From the NCBI GenBank assembly GCA_943736015.1, contig OX031065.1:54290992-54354991 (forward strand): a stretch of DNA of 64,000 nt, in the 5' to 3' direction. The notes beneath the pieces are model-generated. The model did not search any database. It was not told where the DNA came from and worked only from the letters and a program-made list of their open reading frames with translations. This DNA is from Tridacna crocea. Its lineage: Eukaryota > Mollusca > Bivalvia > Cardiida > Cardiidae. Position numbers and translations under genes: made by a program. The number at the start of each line of letters is the position of its first letter. Within the stretch, counting starts at the first letter, position 1. Shown here one piece after another: positions 52,501 through 56,000 of this stretch.

Positions 52501-52720
52501 ATTCAGCTGAACGTTTGACTCAGTTGATTAGCATAGTGAGTAATATCAATTTTGAAAACTACCAACCAGCAATTTCTCTTGCCGCCCGTCTATTCTCAAA
52601 CTTTTCCGACTTCGGCAGTCATCAATGATCAAAGTCAAAGGTATTCACAGACTCTTTATCGAGCGAAAAAAGCTATTGATAAACGTAAGAACTTCTCACC
52701 TCTGTTTCAGGGTCCATCAT
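4468..52720 (-). CDS. ANLN: Anillin, complete 22-exon coding gene
   Basis: Anillin is the scaffold of the cytokinetic contractile ring, linking RhoA, actin, myosin II, septins and the membrane. Coding exons, 5' to 3': 52720-52700, 50391-50256, 39655-39545, 39067-38911, 37446-37059, 36064-35887, 35584-35483, 34418-34252, 32762-32506, 31722-31458, 30611-30527, 24613-23823, 20946-20822, 13149-13005, 11792-11654, 11353-11195, 10470-10259, 8959-8887, 8229-8120, 7360-7166, 6241-6069, 4591-4468. All introns are GT-AG, phases match, and the sum is 4113 nt (1370 aa plus stop; human anillin is about 1124 aa). Order: N-terminal motif MMDPETERLLQRTRQRR, proline- and Ser/Pro-rich middle, acidic exon 12, anillin homology domain (about 928-1207), PH domain (about 1217-1357). 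The 16/17 junction is the least certain. It spans 48 kb because introns are full of transposons. Confidence 0.95.
4640..4830 (-). repeat. tRNA-derived SINE, minus strand
   Basis: Read on minus from 4828: a tRNA-like head with A-box-like GTGAGGTAGAGCG, CTCGTAACC anticodon arm and B-box-like GAGTTTGATTCCCGGG, then a body ending AGATTAGCATAAGTTGT. The same tail occurs at 1254-1320. Just downstream of the anillin last exon (transcription sense). Confidence 0.75.
4853..5062. mobile_element. TTAA-MITE, B
   Basis: Left end ATTCTTTACCAAACAACAA, right end GTGTGGTTAAGAGATAAG. Palindrome with ATTGTGGG / CCCACATTG. In the intron between anillin exons 22 and 21. Confidence 0.83.
5195..5310. repeat. Inverted repeat with CG-rich loop
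   Basis: TTTGAGATAAGATTTTATCA and the inverse TAAAATTTTATCTCAAA enclose GCGCGCCTTTGGCGAGG. A foldback repeat of unknown family, conspicuously GC-rich at its centre. Confidence 0.6.
5614..5672. mobile_element. TTAA-MITE left-end fragment, A
   Basis: TTAACCCTTTACCACACAA through GAAAACATAAC; truncated before the palindrome. Confidence 0.7.
5729..5959. mobile_element. TTAA-MITE, 'TTTCCCAA' subfamily, B
   Basis: Full, TTAA at both ends; loop extended to GCTGGTAACACAGC. Confidence 0.87.
6069..6241 (-). CDS. ANLN: Anillin exon 21, PH domain second half
   Basis: Encodes DPMGFVDLKRVITE, PRDICARPHTFELNAVRPPR and TLVTKTYNTMTTHR, matching vertebrate REFCARRNTFELITVRP. Residues about 1273-1330. Confidence 0.97.
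6474..6701. mobile_element. TTAA-MITE, full, B
   Basis: TTAA at both ends. The palindrome has ATTCAGGG / CCCAGAAT where the consensus is ATTGTGGG / CCCACAAT. It sits between anillin exons 21 and 20. Confidence 0.87.
7166..7360 (-). CDS. ANLN: Anillin exon 20, PH domain first half
   Basis: Encodes [54 protein letters not shown]. The RRWCVL.GN..(A/S)YW core is diagnostic of the anillin PH domain, which binds phosphoinositides and septins. Phase 0 on both sides. Confidence 0.98.
7872..8085. mobile_element. TTAA-MITE, near-full, A
   Basis: Right end TTAA 8082-8085, only 34 bp from the end of anillin exon 19. Part of the right interior (CACTTTTATTTTG) is deleted. Confidence 0.86.
8120..8229 (-). 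CDS. ANLN: Anillin exon 19, AHD end
   Basis: Encodes MESPGGPTAVRTTSFTLI and SSFSLER, matching vertebrate MASPGGLSAVRTSNFALV and TKFVLDK. One of the most conserved parts of the protein. Confidence 0.96.
8887..8959 (-). CDS. ANLN: Anillin exon 18, AHD
   Basis: Encodes SVSREVLKDKKKKTPKKHKH, equivalent to the vertebrate lysine-rich LDKKKKTSKSK loop. Ends with a single A that makes an ATG codon with exon 19. Confidence 0.9.
9027..9175. mobile_element. TTAA-MITE inside a foldback family 2 remnant
   Basis: CAGGGCCTGTATTCAACAAC at 9027 is a family 2 end; it is interrupted at about 9050 by a truncated TTAA-MITE (TTACCTCTTTACCAATCAA...). Confidence 0.65.
9372..9509. repeat. Perfect 69 bp tandem duplication
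   Basis: Units 9372-9440 and 9441-9509 are identical, starting AACTTTGAAGAAATATTCAT and ending AGTTACATG. Recent duplication or assembly artefact. Confidence 0.9.
9688..9845. mobile_element. TTAA-MITE, shortened, B
   Basis: Left half lost. Palindrome reduced to AACATGGTAGCCAGC-like form. Its right TTAA (9842-9845) is also the left TTAA of the next copy. Confidence 0.7.
9842..10066. mobile_element. TTAA-MITE, full, B
   Basis: TTAACTCTTTTCCACACGA to GTGTGGTAATGGGTTAA; shares its left TTAA with the preceding copy. Confidence 0.88.
10259..10470 (-). CDS. ANLN: Anillin exon 17, C2-like part of AHD
   Basis: Encodes VHYFILLIRNGPQVIFTQ and ends LDLEIYSM, aligning with YYYLIILKAGAENMVAT and INIEVYSL of vertebrates. 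The 3' donor GTATAG is clear. The 5' boundary is inferred (CTAG|CT); an alternative acceptor at 10481 would add residues but breaks the phase. Confidence 0.85.
10933..11163. mobile_element. TTAA-MITE, full, A
   Basis: Left TTACCAAACAATCCCTGG; right terminus eroded to GTGTGAGAAAAGGTTAA. Ends 32 bp from the anillin exon 16 donor. Confidence 0.86.
11195..11353 (-). CDS. ANLN: Anillin exon 16, AHD
   Basis: Encodes CQRRQAYLTEIQRLK and KGSLTISDIRLPLKKDFV, matching vertebrate LIDELNKLK and KGSVTLSEIRLPLKADFV. The acceptor is secure. The 3' end is inferred (TCCG|GTTTGT, phase 1; an alternative donor lies about 8 bases earlier). Confidence 0.88.
11654..11792 (-). CDS. ANLN: Anillin exon 15, AHD helical hairpin
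   Basis: Encodes ELHELVSQEQNIIMQTSNAL then CNRLLLVS, aligning with vertebrate [22 protein letters not shown] and AERLLLIATGK. Residues about 977-1023. Phase 1 donor GTAAGT. Confidence 0.95.
11814..12041. mobile_element. TTAA-MITE, 'GCTC' core and 'CCATAGATACTCATT' end
   Basis: A distinct subfamily: palindrome core GAAATTGCTCGTAAGGAGC and an end with CTCCATAGATACTCATTTT. Its closest relative in the window is 63333-63561. It starts 22 bp upstream of anillin exon 15. Confidence 0.82.
12054..12350. mobile_element. Two decayed TTAA-MITE B fragments
   Basis: At 12054 (TTAACTCTTTACTAAATAAC) and at about 12236 (TCTTTACAATATGAAAAATTTT), each losing the palindrome. Confidence 0.5.
12380..12870. repeat. 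Decayed tandem-repeat/Helitron-like tail plus MITE fragment
   Basis: CAAGTATACCCACAACAGC / CAATACCCACAACAGCGCC short tandem copies, then GACGGATAGACGGGCAGACAG at 12713 as found near 3' ends of the other tandem-repeat elements, then a piece of MITE palindrome at 12800-12858. Confidence 0.5.
13005..13149 (-). CDS. ANLN: Anillin exon 14, start of AHD/Rho-binding region
   Basis: Encodes QSQEIPEVSQRYSR and ends DVQRKTIKERIK, the first half of the helical Rho-binding segment (vertebrate [14 protein letters not shown]). Residues about 928-976. A 1178 bp transposon sits 46 bp from its acceptor side (13196-14373). Confidence 0.93.
13196..14373. mobile_element. 1178 bp TIR element with 10 bp target duplication
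   Basis: Ends AGGGCTCCGTATCGGT and ACCGGTACGGAGCCCT, flanked by identical ACTTATCAAT at 13186-13195 and 14374-14383. Subterminal regions are loaded with CGATA/TATCG palindromes. No transposase frame. The TSD length suggests a Mutator-like superfamily (inference). It lies in the anillin intron, 47 bp from exon 14. Confidence 0.88.
14494..14706. mobile_element. TTAA-MITE, A
   Basis: TTAA at both ends. The right arm of the palindrome is partly lost, and there is a duplicated GCAGAT in the right interior. Confidence 0.84.
14878..15015. repeat. Long perfect-arm foldback
   Basis: GGTCAGGTGGCAGGGGACTT and its inverse AAGTCCCCTGCCACCTGACC bound about 135 bp; the arms extend through AACTTGTTCA and CTGTGGT. 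GC-rich compared with the neighbourhood. Confidence 0.8.
15532..15764. mobile_element. TTAA-MITE, full, A
   Basis: TTAACCCTTTAACACACAA to GTGTGGTGAAGGGTTAA, palindrome GGGGAAAGGAGAAAATGC. Confidence 0.86.
15857..16082. mobile_element. TTAA-MITE, B, eroded ends
   Basis: TTACCTTTTTACCAACCAAC left, GTGTGGTAAAGAGTTCA right; palindrome degenerate. Confidence 0.75.
16312..16536. mobile_element. TTAA-MITE, full, A
   Basis: TTAACTCTTTACCACACAA left but TCGTTTGTTACAGAGTTAA right. A decayed relative lies just before it at about 16160-16260. Confidence 0.86.
16913..17143. mobile_element. TTAA-MITE, A, decayed right end
   Basis: TTAACCCTTACCCAAGCAATC left; palindrome loop shortened to GCTGGTAAAGGC. 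A further palindrome fragment is at about 17345-17420. Confidence 0.78.
17985..18062. repeat. Foldback, AACCCTATGTT arms
   Basis: AAACCCTATGTT...ATTAGAAT and its inverse ATTCTAAT...AACATAGGGTTT, centre TCTCAATGAGA. Unknown family. Confidence 0.7.
18070..18955. other. Intronic sequence with no recognised feature
   Basis: AT-rich, no exon-like frame, no MITE copy: a rare repeat-poor stretch. Confidence 0.6.
18958..19222 (-). repeat. tRNA-derived SINE, minus strand
   Basis: Read from 19221: GGGCCTGGGTGGCTCAGTGG (A-box TGGCTCAGTGG), tRNA-like arms, then a body ending GCATTAAACCCCAATACAAC. The body matches 43936-44100 (plus strand). Confidence 0.8.
19408..19640. mobile_element. TTAA-MITE, strongly decayed, A
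   Basis: TTAACTCTTAATGACACAATT left; palindrome no longer pairs well. Confidence 0.5.
19761..19988. mobile_element. TTAA-MITE, 'GCTCGTAACGAGC' subfamily, A
   Basis: TTAACCCTTTCCTAAACAAG and CGTTTGGGAAAGGGTTAA; core GAAATTGCTCGTAACGAGC. Interior TACGTGTCTAC...TCTCCAAATCTAAAATTG matches the copy at 60498-60726. Confidence 0.9.
20340..20565. mobile_element. Decayed TTAA-MITE with 26 bp duplication
   Basis: ATTGCTGAGGAGAAACTAAA is repeated head to tail inside a B-orientation MITE remnant ending ATGTGGTTTAGGGTTA. Confidence 0.5.
20822..20946 (-). CDS. ANLN: Anillin exon 13 (residues 887-928)
   Basis: Starts RKRRSHM, a candidate nuclear localisation signal, and ends GLAYSVSMYRSER, matching vertebrate DLLYSIDAYRSQR immediately before the AHD. 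The donor GTACAA leaves phase 2, matching exon 14. Confidence 0.92.
21341..23476 (+). mobile_element. Helitron-like element with 145 bp tandem array
   Basis: 5' end AACAAGAGGGCCATGATGGC (hairpin GGGCCAT/ATGGCCC) then ATCGCTCACCTGAG. The 3' end is GAGCACTTCGTGCTC hairpin, then AGGTGAGCTAA. The 5' GCTCACCTGAG is the inverse of the 3' CTCAGGTGAGC. In between lies the tandem array. No Rep/helicase frame, so non-autonomous. In an anillin intron. Confidence 0.85.
21400..23398 (+). repeat. 145 bp tandem repeat, about 14 units
   Basis: Unit begins GACCTAGTTTTTGACCCCAC and includes CGAACTCGTCCGAGATATCA and CTGACCAACTTTCATGAG. Left units are diverged, central units from about 22000 nearly identical; one unit near 22890 is internally deleted. 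The step is exactly 145 across 22000-22580. Confidence 0.95.
23518..23770. mobile_element. TTAA-MITE, A, with internal 40 bp duplication
   Basis: TTTTGAGTCACTTTTATT occurs twice. The right end reaches 52 bp from the anillin exon 12 donor. Confidence 0.83.
23823..24613 (-). CDS. ANLN: Anillin exon 12, large acidic exon (residues 623-886)
   Basis: 791 bp of uninterrupted frame. Rich in Ser, Asp and Glu, with a run of six Asp, SSSSSQESEPDY, and DESDEDNNKEDIDDLLDEAL. Human anillin has a shorter acidic stretch (DINDLFSDVLEEGE) in the equivalent place. Low-complexity disordered linker before the AHD. Confidence 0.9.
24615..25030. other. Intronic sequence, no recognised feature
   Basis: Contains a GGTCAGCCTGCGCTATATGC-type repeat start near 24926 shared loosely with 3230 and 25895. 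No exon. Confidence 0.4.
25030..25345. mobile_element. Two decayed TTAA-MITEs
   Basis: Palindrome remnants at about 25075-25140 and 25195-25265 (GGAAAAGGAGAAACATGC / GCATTTTCTCC). Confidence 0.55.
25345..26730. other. Intronic sequence, no recognised exon
   Basis: Contains an open stretch near 26013-26300 without similarity I recognise and with no splice context in the anillin frame. Otherwise AT-rich. Confidence 0.4.
26732..26960. mobile_element. TTAA-MITE, full, A
   Basis: Palindrome near-perfect over about 60 bases. Left CCACACAATC, right GTTGTTTGGTAAAG (mixed subfamily ends). Confidence 0.9.
27461..30146. mobile_element. 2686 bp TIR element carrying repeated TGTCCCAAGTGCAAC motif
   Basis: Ends GGGTAATTTTCAAAAAAATG and the inverse of GGATGATTTTCAAAAAAATG, flanked by TATATAT (27454-27460, 30147-30153). 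Inside, the 15-base motif occurs at 27639, 28031, 28196, 28546(-), 28907(-), 29251 and 29588; five are exact and two have one mismatch, in otherwise non-repetitive AT-rich DNA. No coding frame of note. Superfamily unknown. Confidence 0.75.
30527..30611 (-). CDS. ANLN: Anillin exon 11 (residues 595-623)
   Basis: Encodes TIKQVSSQPTQMNKANEVKE and on to REKARQ. Short and charged, phase 0 in and 1 out. Support is mainly splice-frame continuity plus good TTATCTTAG and GTATTG sites. Confidence 0.85.
30653..30867. mobile_element. TTAA-MITE, full, B
   Basis: TTAACTCTTTACCAGACGACA left; a small deletion removes TTTTAGACTGGTCC. Palindrome perfect over about 60 bases. It starts 42 bp upstream of anillin exon 11. 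Confidence 0.9.
31226..31452. mobile_element. TTAA-MITE abutting the exon 10 splice donor, B
   Basis: TTAACCAAATTACAAAAG left, GTTTGGTAAAGGTTTAA right (TTAA 31449-31452). The anillin intron begins at 31457, so the donor's extended sequence includes the element's target site. Confidence 0.9.
31458..31722 (-). CDS. ANLN: Anillin exon 10 (residues 506-594)
   Basis: Contains TLQQKILQQVQ and ERIRQERMAEVDALNNRF, resembling vertebrate QERLFKQ and LKQERQKELACLRGRF, the helical actin-binding region. The splice donor at 31457-31456 lies five bases from the end of a MITE at 31226-31452. Confidence 0.92.
32022..32188. mobile_element. TTAA-MITE, truncated, B
   Basis: The left palindrome arm is deleted (ACATTGTGGGAATATTTTTTC) and the left interior shortened. 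Confidence 0.7.
32506..32762 (-). CDS. ANLN: Anillin exon 9 (residues 421-506)
   Basis: Ser/Pro/Lys-rich, with KVASWKPSNTPNKGLTP and SFKETIEERAAQMGRKG, again the A-S-W and E-R-A themes. The donor falls after AG, joined to C AGA of exon 10. Confidence 0.88.
32882..33096. mobile_element. TTAA-MITE, A
   Basis: The left end has lost CCCTTTACCAAACA; the right CATTTGGTAAAGAGTTAA is intact. Confidence 0.82.
33242..33474. mobile_element. TTAA-MITE, A
   Basis: Left TTAATCCTTTCCACAAAATTC; the right interior is interrupted by a T16 tract. Confidence 0.78.
33920..34170. mobile_element. Decayed TTAA-MITE pair
   Basis: Two palindrome remnants (about 33935-33985 and 34028-34080) followed by one right interior (CTGCAAATGTTTAATTTTTG). 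Confidence 0.5.
34252..34418 (-). CDS. ANLN: Anillin exon 8 (residues 365-420)
   Basis: Encodes a disordered segment with VSDIRASWKEQ and VSDRMSAWETLSSSNK, two more copies of the R.(S/A)W motif seen in exons 6 and 7. Confidence 0.87.
35107..35358. mobile_element. TTAA-MITE with rearranged centre, B
   Basis: The palindrome centre is replaced by a partial repeat of the left interior (GGTAGAAAACAAAGTG). Confidence 0.72.
35483..35584 (-). CDS. ANLN: Anillin exon 7 (residues 331-365)
   Basis: Encodes WEQRVSQTPKSQSSGKIE and onward, Ser/Thr/Gln-rich. Phase 1 in (G|GC) and phase 1 out (G|AT). Confidence 0.85.
35887..36064 (-). CDS. ANLN: Anillin exon 6 (residues 272-331)
   Basis: Contains VTERLATWKNTVNTPSKSK and ends LSERFAG, which joins WEQRVSQTP of exon 7. 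Repeated RLA.W / RFA.W units occur across exons 6-8, in the region where vertebrate anillin binds myosin and actin. Confidence 0.88.
36192..36368. mobile_element. TTAA-MITE lacking its whole palindrome, A
   Basis: Reads GAAAACATTGTGTTTTCTAC across the centre: the outer parts are intact and the hairpin is removed down to its outermost bases. Confidence 0.85.
37059..37446 (-). CDS. ANLN: Anillin exon 5, proline-rich (residues 142-271)
   Basis: Starts KAEEKKPRWQPPRP and carries the polyproline run APAPPPVPPVPS plus repeated SP/TP sites, typical of disordered, CDK-phosphorylated, SH3- or formin-binding sequence. The acceptor CTAAAAG is unusual, but the phase (2 to 0) fits both neighbours. Confidence 0.87.
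37625..37784. mobile_element. Foldback family 2 copy, asymmetric deletion
   Basis: CAGGGTCTGTATTCAT left; centre GGCTACACCAAATGGTTTAG; the right arm lacks the AAGAATATTCTC segment. Confidence 0.8.
38140..38355. mobile_element. TTAA-MITE, A
   Basis: TTAACCCTTTACCAAACAATC to CGTTTGGTAAAGAGTTGA; the right TTAA is mutated. Between anillin exons 5 and 4. Confidence 0.85.
38911..39067 (-). CDS. ANLN: Anillin exon 4 (residues 90-142)
   Basis: Contains SPLNRKSRFAKLAQSLDDFE, comparable to the vertebrate GRRGRLANLAATICSWEDD region. The acceptor is CTTTTAG; the donor GTAAGT falls after two bases of a Lys codon. Confidence 0.88.
39545..39655 (-). CDS. ANLN: Anillin exon 3 (residues 53-90)
   Basis: Contains GVKSRLNAMAEERMNW, resembling the anillin N-terminal stretch with SRL...LAE(Q/R)RRRW. 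Phase 1 in and phase 1 out. It borders the intron that carries the nested transposon stack. Confidence 0.88.
39684..39909. mobile_element. TTAA-MITE, decayed, A, sharing TTAA with next copy
   Basis: TTAATTCTTTCCGAGATAAG to ATCTGGTAAAGAGTTAA. The 39906-39909 TTAA is also the left end of the copy split by the large insertion. Confidence 0.75.
40270..40985 (+). repeat. About 160 bp diverged tandem repeats
   Basis: Units with AAAGGGAAATAACTCAAAGA, TTCTTGTGCACTGCACT and GATGACAAAGTT; related to E1's own repeat. Confidence 0.75.
40985..42245 (+). repeat. 161 bp tandem repeat, about 8 units
   Basis: GGGCAAATAACTC starts at about 40990, 41150, 41310, 41471, 41631, 41793, 41954 and 42115. Unit includes CGAACTCATCCGAGATCTTA and TTTGACCAAGTTTGGTCCTG, sharing the CGAACTC-TCCGAGAT block with the 145 bp repeat. 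Confidence 0.92.
43936..44115 (+). repeat. SINE body fragment
   Basis: Matches the 3' portion of the SINE at 18958-19222 (CACTGACTGCCGTGATATAA, then GGCATTAAACTCCAATCAAC). The tRNA head is absent. Confidence 0.72.
44146..44380. mobile_element. Foldback MITE family 3
   Basis: TIRs CGAGTGCAAAACT / AGTTTTGCACTTAG with a perfect central palindrome around AGGTGCCATTGCTCATCATG (arms of about 30 bases). Confidence 0.8.
44443..44669. mobile_element. TTAA-MITE, full, B, inside nested stack
   Basis: TTAACTCATTACCACACGA to GAGTGGTAATGGGTTAA. Well preserved, so probably a late arrival. Confidence 0.9.
44757..46295 (-). mobile_element. Helitron-like element with 156 bp array, reversed relative to E1
   Basis: Its 3' end (at 44757) reads on minus ATACGTCCCGTCTTCGACGG then GCGTATAAAAA, homologous to E1's 3' end; its 5' region holds ATACGCCCGTCTTACCCC. 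A GGGCGGGCGGGCGGCG tract lies at 44803. Confidence 0.78.
44830..46250 (-). repeat. 156 bp tandem repeat, about 9 units
   Basis: GTCCGGAGCATATCTCCAAA recurs about every 156 bp (near 44836, 44991, 45147, 45302, 45460, 45927). On minus it reads AAAGGGCAATAACTCAAAAA...AGAGTTATGGTTC, homologous to E1's repeat. Confidence 0.93.
46296..46960. other. GC-richer unexplained segment
   Basis: Contains GCGCCTGACGGTTGC and a possible open frame at 46570-46880 without recognisable similarity. It may be the unique part of the reversed Helitron-like element or of the TIR element. Confidence 0.35.
49197..49415. mobile_element. TTAA-MITE, B, fused to next copy
   Basis: Starts TTAAACTCTTTACCGCACAAC and ends GTGTGGTAATTACC, running directly into the next copy. 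Confidence 0.87.
49412..49634. mobile_element. TTAA-MITE, B
   Basis: ATTACCAAATGACAAAATTTTA left, GTGTGGTAATGGGTTAA right. The left TTAA is lost at the fusion. Confidence 0.87.
49635..50095. mobile_element. Two decayed TTAA-MITEs
   Basis: First 49640-49811 (ends GTGAGGTAAAGAGTTAG), second 49868-50094 (ATTAACCCATACAGACAAC to GGGTAAAAGTTTAA). Confidence 0.6.
50256..50391 (-). CDS. ANLN: Anillin exon 2 (residues 8-53)
   Basis: Reads RLLQRTRQRREMLNQKLGK and continues to a basic PRKRVLED segment, a candidate N-terminal nuclear localisation signal. The acceptor is TTTTACAG and the donor GTGGGC; it ends in phase 1, matching exon 3. Confidence 0.93.
50811..52269. mobile_element. 1459 bp hAT-like non-autonomous element
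   Basis: Ends CAGGGTTCCCTCTGGC and GCCCAGCGGGAACCCTG with CAACA duplicated at 50806-50810 and 52270-52274. Subterminal TTGCGCCA / TCGCCAAAT copies cluster at both ends. The interior contains a 39 bp tandem duplication (about 51345-51425). CAGGG ends and subterminal repeats are hAT-like; the 5 bp TSD is atypical. In anillin intron 1. Confidence 0.78.
52700..52720 (-). CDS. ANLN: Anillin exon 1, start codon
   Basis: Seven codons reading MMDPETE, followed by donor GTGAGA. Joined to exon 2 this gives MMDPETERLLQRTRQRR, closely matching the vertebrate anillin N-terminus (MDPFTEKLLERTRARR). The second of two tandem ATGs aligns with the vertebrate start. The 5'UTR length is unknown. Confidence 0.88.
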
Positions 52721-52830
52721 GCAATTGGAAAACACAATACATAAGCAGGAACCAATATAAATTTTGTGAAGCCCCTAACGGTATTTTTGTTCGATTTCGA
52801 GTCGGCAATTTTGAAAGTGGCGGTTGACAT

Positions 52831-52840
52831 TCTCGCGAGA
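52831..52840. promoter_or_regulatory. TCTCGCGAGA palindromic motif
   Basis: A perfect 10-base match to the CGCG element known from CpG-type and bidirectional promoters in vertebrates. It lies 111-120 bp upstream of the anillin ATG and 144-153 bp upstream of the saposin ATG. Function in this animal is inference. Confidence 0.55.
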
Positions 52841-52921
52841 TTTGAGCAGGTGCGACCTCACAGAAGTATGTCAAGCGCTTTGCCGTTTAAGATCAAGCGT
52901 CTTCACAACATGTTATCTTAG

Positions 52922-52929
52922 TCACATGA
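52922..52929. promoter_or_regulatory. M-box-like TCACATGA
   Basis: Matches the MiT/TFE (MITF/TFEB) binding consensus TCAYRTGA, 55 bp upstream of the saposin-like ATG. Lysosomal genes are common targets of these factors. A single 8-mer, so chance is possible. Confidence 0.35.
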
Positions 52930-52983
52930 TATCTAAATTTATCCAACTTTTTCTCTCCCGAAGTTACGAATGAAACTCGTAAA

Positions 52984-53074
52984 ATGCACAGTAAATTATT
53001 TTTAGGTATATTTCTTATTACTTTGATGCCTGCAAAGATAGCCGGGTCTTCAAACGGAGGAGTTGCATGTGCAG
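52984..53074 (+). CDS. Saposin-like exon 1: signal peptide
   Basis: MHSKLFLGIFLITLMPAKIA then GSSNGGVACA. Donor GTAACT, phase 1. The first ATG fits a signal-peptide start; the first saposin cysteine is encoded at its end. Confidence 0.88.
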
Positions 53075-56000
53075 GTAACTTTTTTTTTTAATATATACAT
53101 CTAGATAATTTAAAAAAAAAAAACCCAAAAATTCCAATTTAAAATCTTTCAGACACGAAAACTTTCTTGAAGGTAGAGAAGTCCTCTGCCTAGAAAGTGT
53201 AGTAGTCCTGTTATACATATAAATTGTGCTCTTATGTGATGAAACTTAAGAATACAATTAAGGTGAGAAATCATCTCTTTCATTTCATTCAGGACAGACC
53301 AGTCATGTTCTTTACTGACTAATTTTAACAGTAATATAGATCTATATTTTATGCAAAGAGTGGCAATGTGGTACTTAGGGGTATGCCATATTCTAGAACA
53401 CTAAGCTGATGATGTGCTTTATAAACTCTTTACCAAATGACAAACTTTTAGACCGGTCCATATTGAAACTGTTTGCAGACCGTAAAATTTATGTGAATGA
53501 AAAAAAACTGAAATTTGTCTTGGGAACAGTAGGAAACATGATGGGAATGAGAGAAAATACTGGTTACCAGTATTTTCTCTTTTATCCACAATGATTTCTA
53601 AGACACATTTCTCAGCCATAAAAACCCAAGATTGTTTGAAAGGGTTAATTATGTATACTGGTATATGTAAAAGGCATAATCATTCAGATCTAATGATTGA
53701 ATAAAAGTGTGAAATGGAAAAAAAAAAGATAAAGGGAGGGGACAAGCAATTGTAAACTCTTTTGGCCATATTAATGTCTAAAGTGAAGTGATCTGTTTAA
53801 CCCTTTCCCAAACAATCCCTGGTTTTTACGGGTCAGGAATAGAAGCTTTTTGAAAACATTGTGGGAAAAGGAGAAAATGCTGGTTACCAGCATTTTCTCC
53901 TTTTCCAACAATATTTTCTACCCCTCAAAAAACAAATTTCAGATTTTCAGTCACTTTTATTTTGTCGTCTGCAAATTCTTTCAATTTGAACCAGTCTAAA
54001 ATTTTGTCGTCTGGTAATGAGTTAAAGGGAAAAAATATGGTCAGCATGGGTCAGTAAGAAAACCCTTTACCAGACAAACACATGTTTTACCCACACTGGG
54101 GAAGAAAATTGTGGTCAAGGGAATTTTTTTTAGTGACGGGGATTTTATCTTTTTCTCATCTTCATAGAAAAGTATTTCACAGATTTTTCGTGCCACATTT
54201 TATATGTTAACTGCAAATGTTGAATATTTTGAAAAATACAGAATTTGGTTTACTTGTAAAGAGTTATGGACTTACCTGATTTATATCATACATGCATTAC
54301 TTGTTCAATTATTGACCATTTACATGTACATCCCAAAATTTAATGACCCTGAGGAGTTAGAAAGTAGCCTGTTTAACCCTTTACCACACGACAAAATTTT
54401 AGACTGGTTCAAATTGAAAGCATTTGCAGACGACAACATAAAGGTGACTGAAAAATTGAAATTTGTTCTGGGAAGGTTAGAAAACGCTGTGGGAAAAGGA
54501 GAAAATGCTGGTTACCAGCATTTTCTCCTTTTCCTACAGTGTTTTCAAAAGGCTTCTTTCTCAGGGGCATCAAAACCAGGGATTGTTTGGTAAAGGGTTA
54601 ACTAAAACATTCTGGGAAAAGGAGAAAATGTTGGTAACCTGCATTTTTTCCTTTCCCCACAATGTTTTCTACCCTATCACGGACAAAATTCATCATCTGT
54701 GTCATAGTTTAACTTTCTTCTACAAATGCTTTCGATTGTAACAAGTTTACTTTTTTCACATGTCCTGAAAAGTCTTTATTTGACTGACAGTTTAGTGACA
54801 AAACCTGTAACATTTGTTGTCAAAGGTTTAATTACTGTTATACATAGATCTATCAAGTTTCACAAATTAACCCATTACCACGCAATCCCTACTTTTGACG
54901 CCCCTGAGAAAGAAGCCTTTTGAAAACACTGTGGGAAAAGGAGAAAATGCTGGTAACCAGCATTTTCTCCTTTTCCCACAGTGTTTTCTACCCTTCCCAG
55001 AACAAATTTCAAATTTTCAGTCACCTTTATTTTGTCGTCTGCAAATGCTTTCAACTTGGGCTAGTCTAAAATTTTCTCGTGTGGTAAAGAGTTAACTACC
55101 TACTGGTTTACAAACATAGGGACTTATTTTGGACTATAAAAACAATTGTTGTAATAACCTTGTTTGATTCTGTTACGTGAAACAGCCTGTTCCAGGTGCT
55201 AACCCAACAAATGTTACTTTTAAACTACATGTATCATGGAGTGAAATACACTAAATCACATTGCTATAAAACCAAACTCAACAGCGAGGCAGGTTTGAAG
55301 TGCATTTACATCTAAACCTCTCTCTCTGACAGTTCCTTGTTATGAGTATTATACGATCCCAGATTGACTCGAAATATTGCATGGATTCTTTCATTACCAT
55401 TGATTACACACAAAGAATTTTTGTGGACAATGTAGATTTAAGATCAGACTGCAAAGAATGTACAGTCTGAATTCTTATTTACGCTGTCCACTTCTTTATT
55501 CTTGAGTACATGTATTTCTTAACTGCATCATCATGTTGCAGTAGATAGTAAAAGCTAATTTATTCATTCGATTGTCTACCTCAAAACAGGATTGTAGACT
55601 TGACCAGATTGTAAACTACATGTATAATTTGCAGTCAACAACTTACTACAGCTAAAATGGTGGGATTTATTCATAAATGGATAGAAAACATTGTAGAAAA
55701 AAGAAAAGATAATTTTGGTCTTCACTCTTCAACGTTTTTTCTTTTTTCCACAATGTTTGCAAAGGCCTGTTTTCACAAGAGAATTAAAACTCAGAATTGT
55801 ATGGTAAAGGGTTGATAGTGCTTTGTTTATTGAAGATAGAGCTGCGTTTTCTGTGTAACATGTTCTTGATCTTTTACTGTTCACATAAACTTATCTTTAT
55901 ACTTATAGCATGCTTAACCCATTACCACACAATCCCTACTTTTGACGCCCCTGAGAAAGAAGAGAAGCCATTTGAAAACACTGTAGGAAAAGGAAAAAAT

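Larger units (their letters stand above)
52721..52983. promoter_or_regulatory. Divergent promoter between anillin and the saposin-like gene
   Basis: Only 263 bp separate the two start codons, so both 5'UTRs and promoters must lie here or upstream UTR introns must exist. It holds TCTCGCGAGA (52831-52840), a TTTGAA-type site near 52810 and TCACATGA (52922-52929), and no MITE, unlike nearly every other non-coding stretch. Confidence 0.7.

Noticed and set aside
54895-55095. A repeated peptide theme (VGKGENAGNQHFLLFPQC and variants) in many short open frames across the window
   Set aside because: These frames read through the MITE palindrome and its flanks; the same peptide appears wherever a MITE lies, on either strand, with no conserved start, length or splice context.
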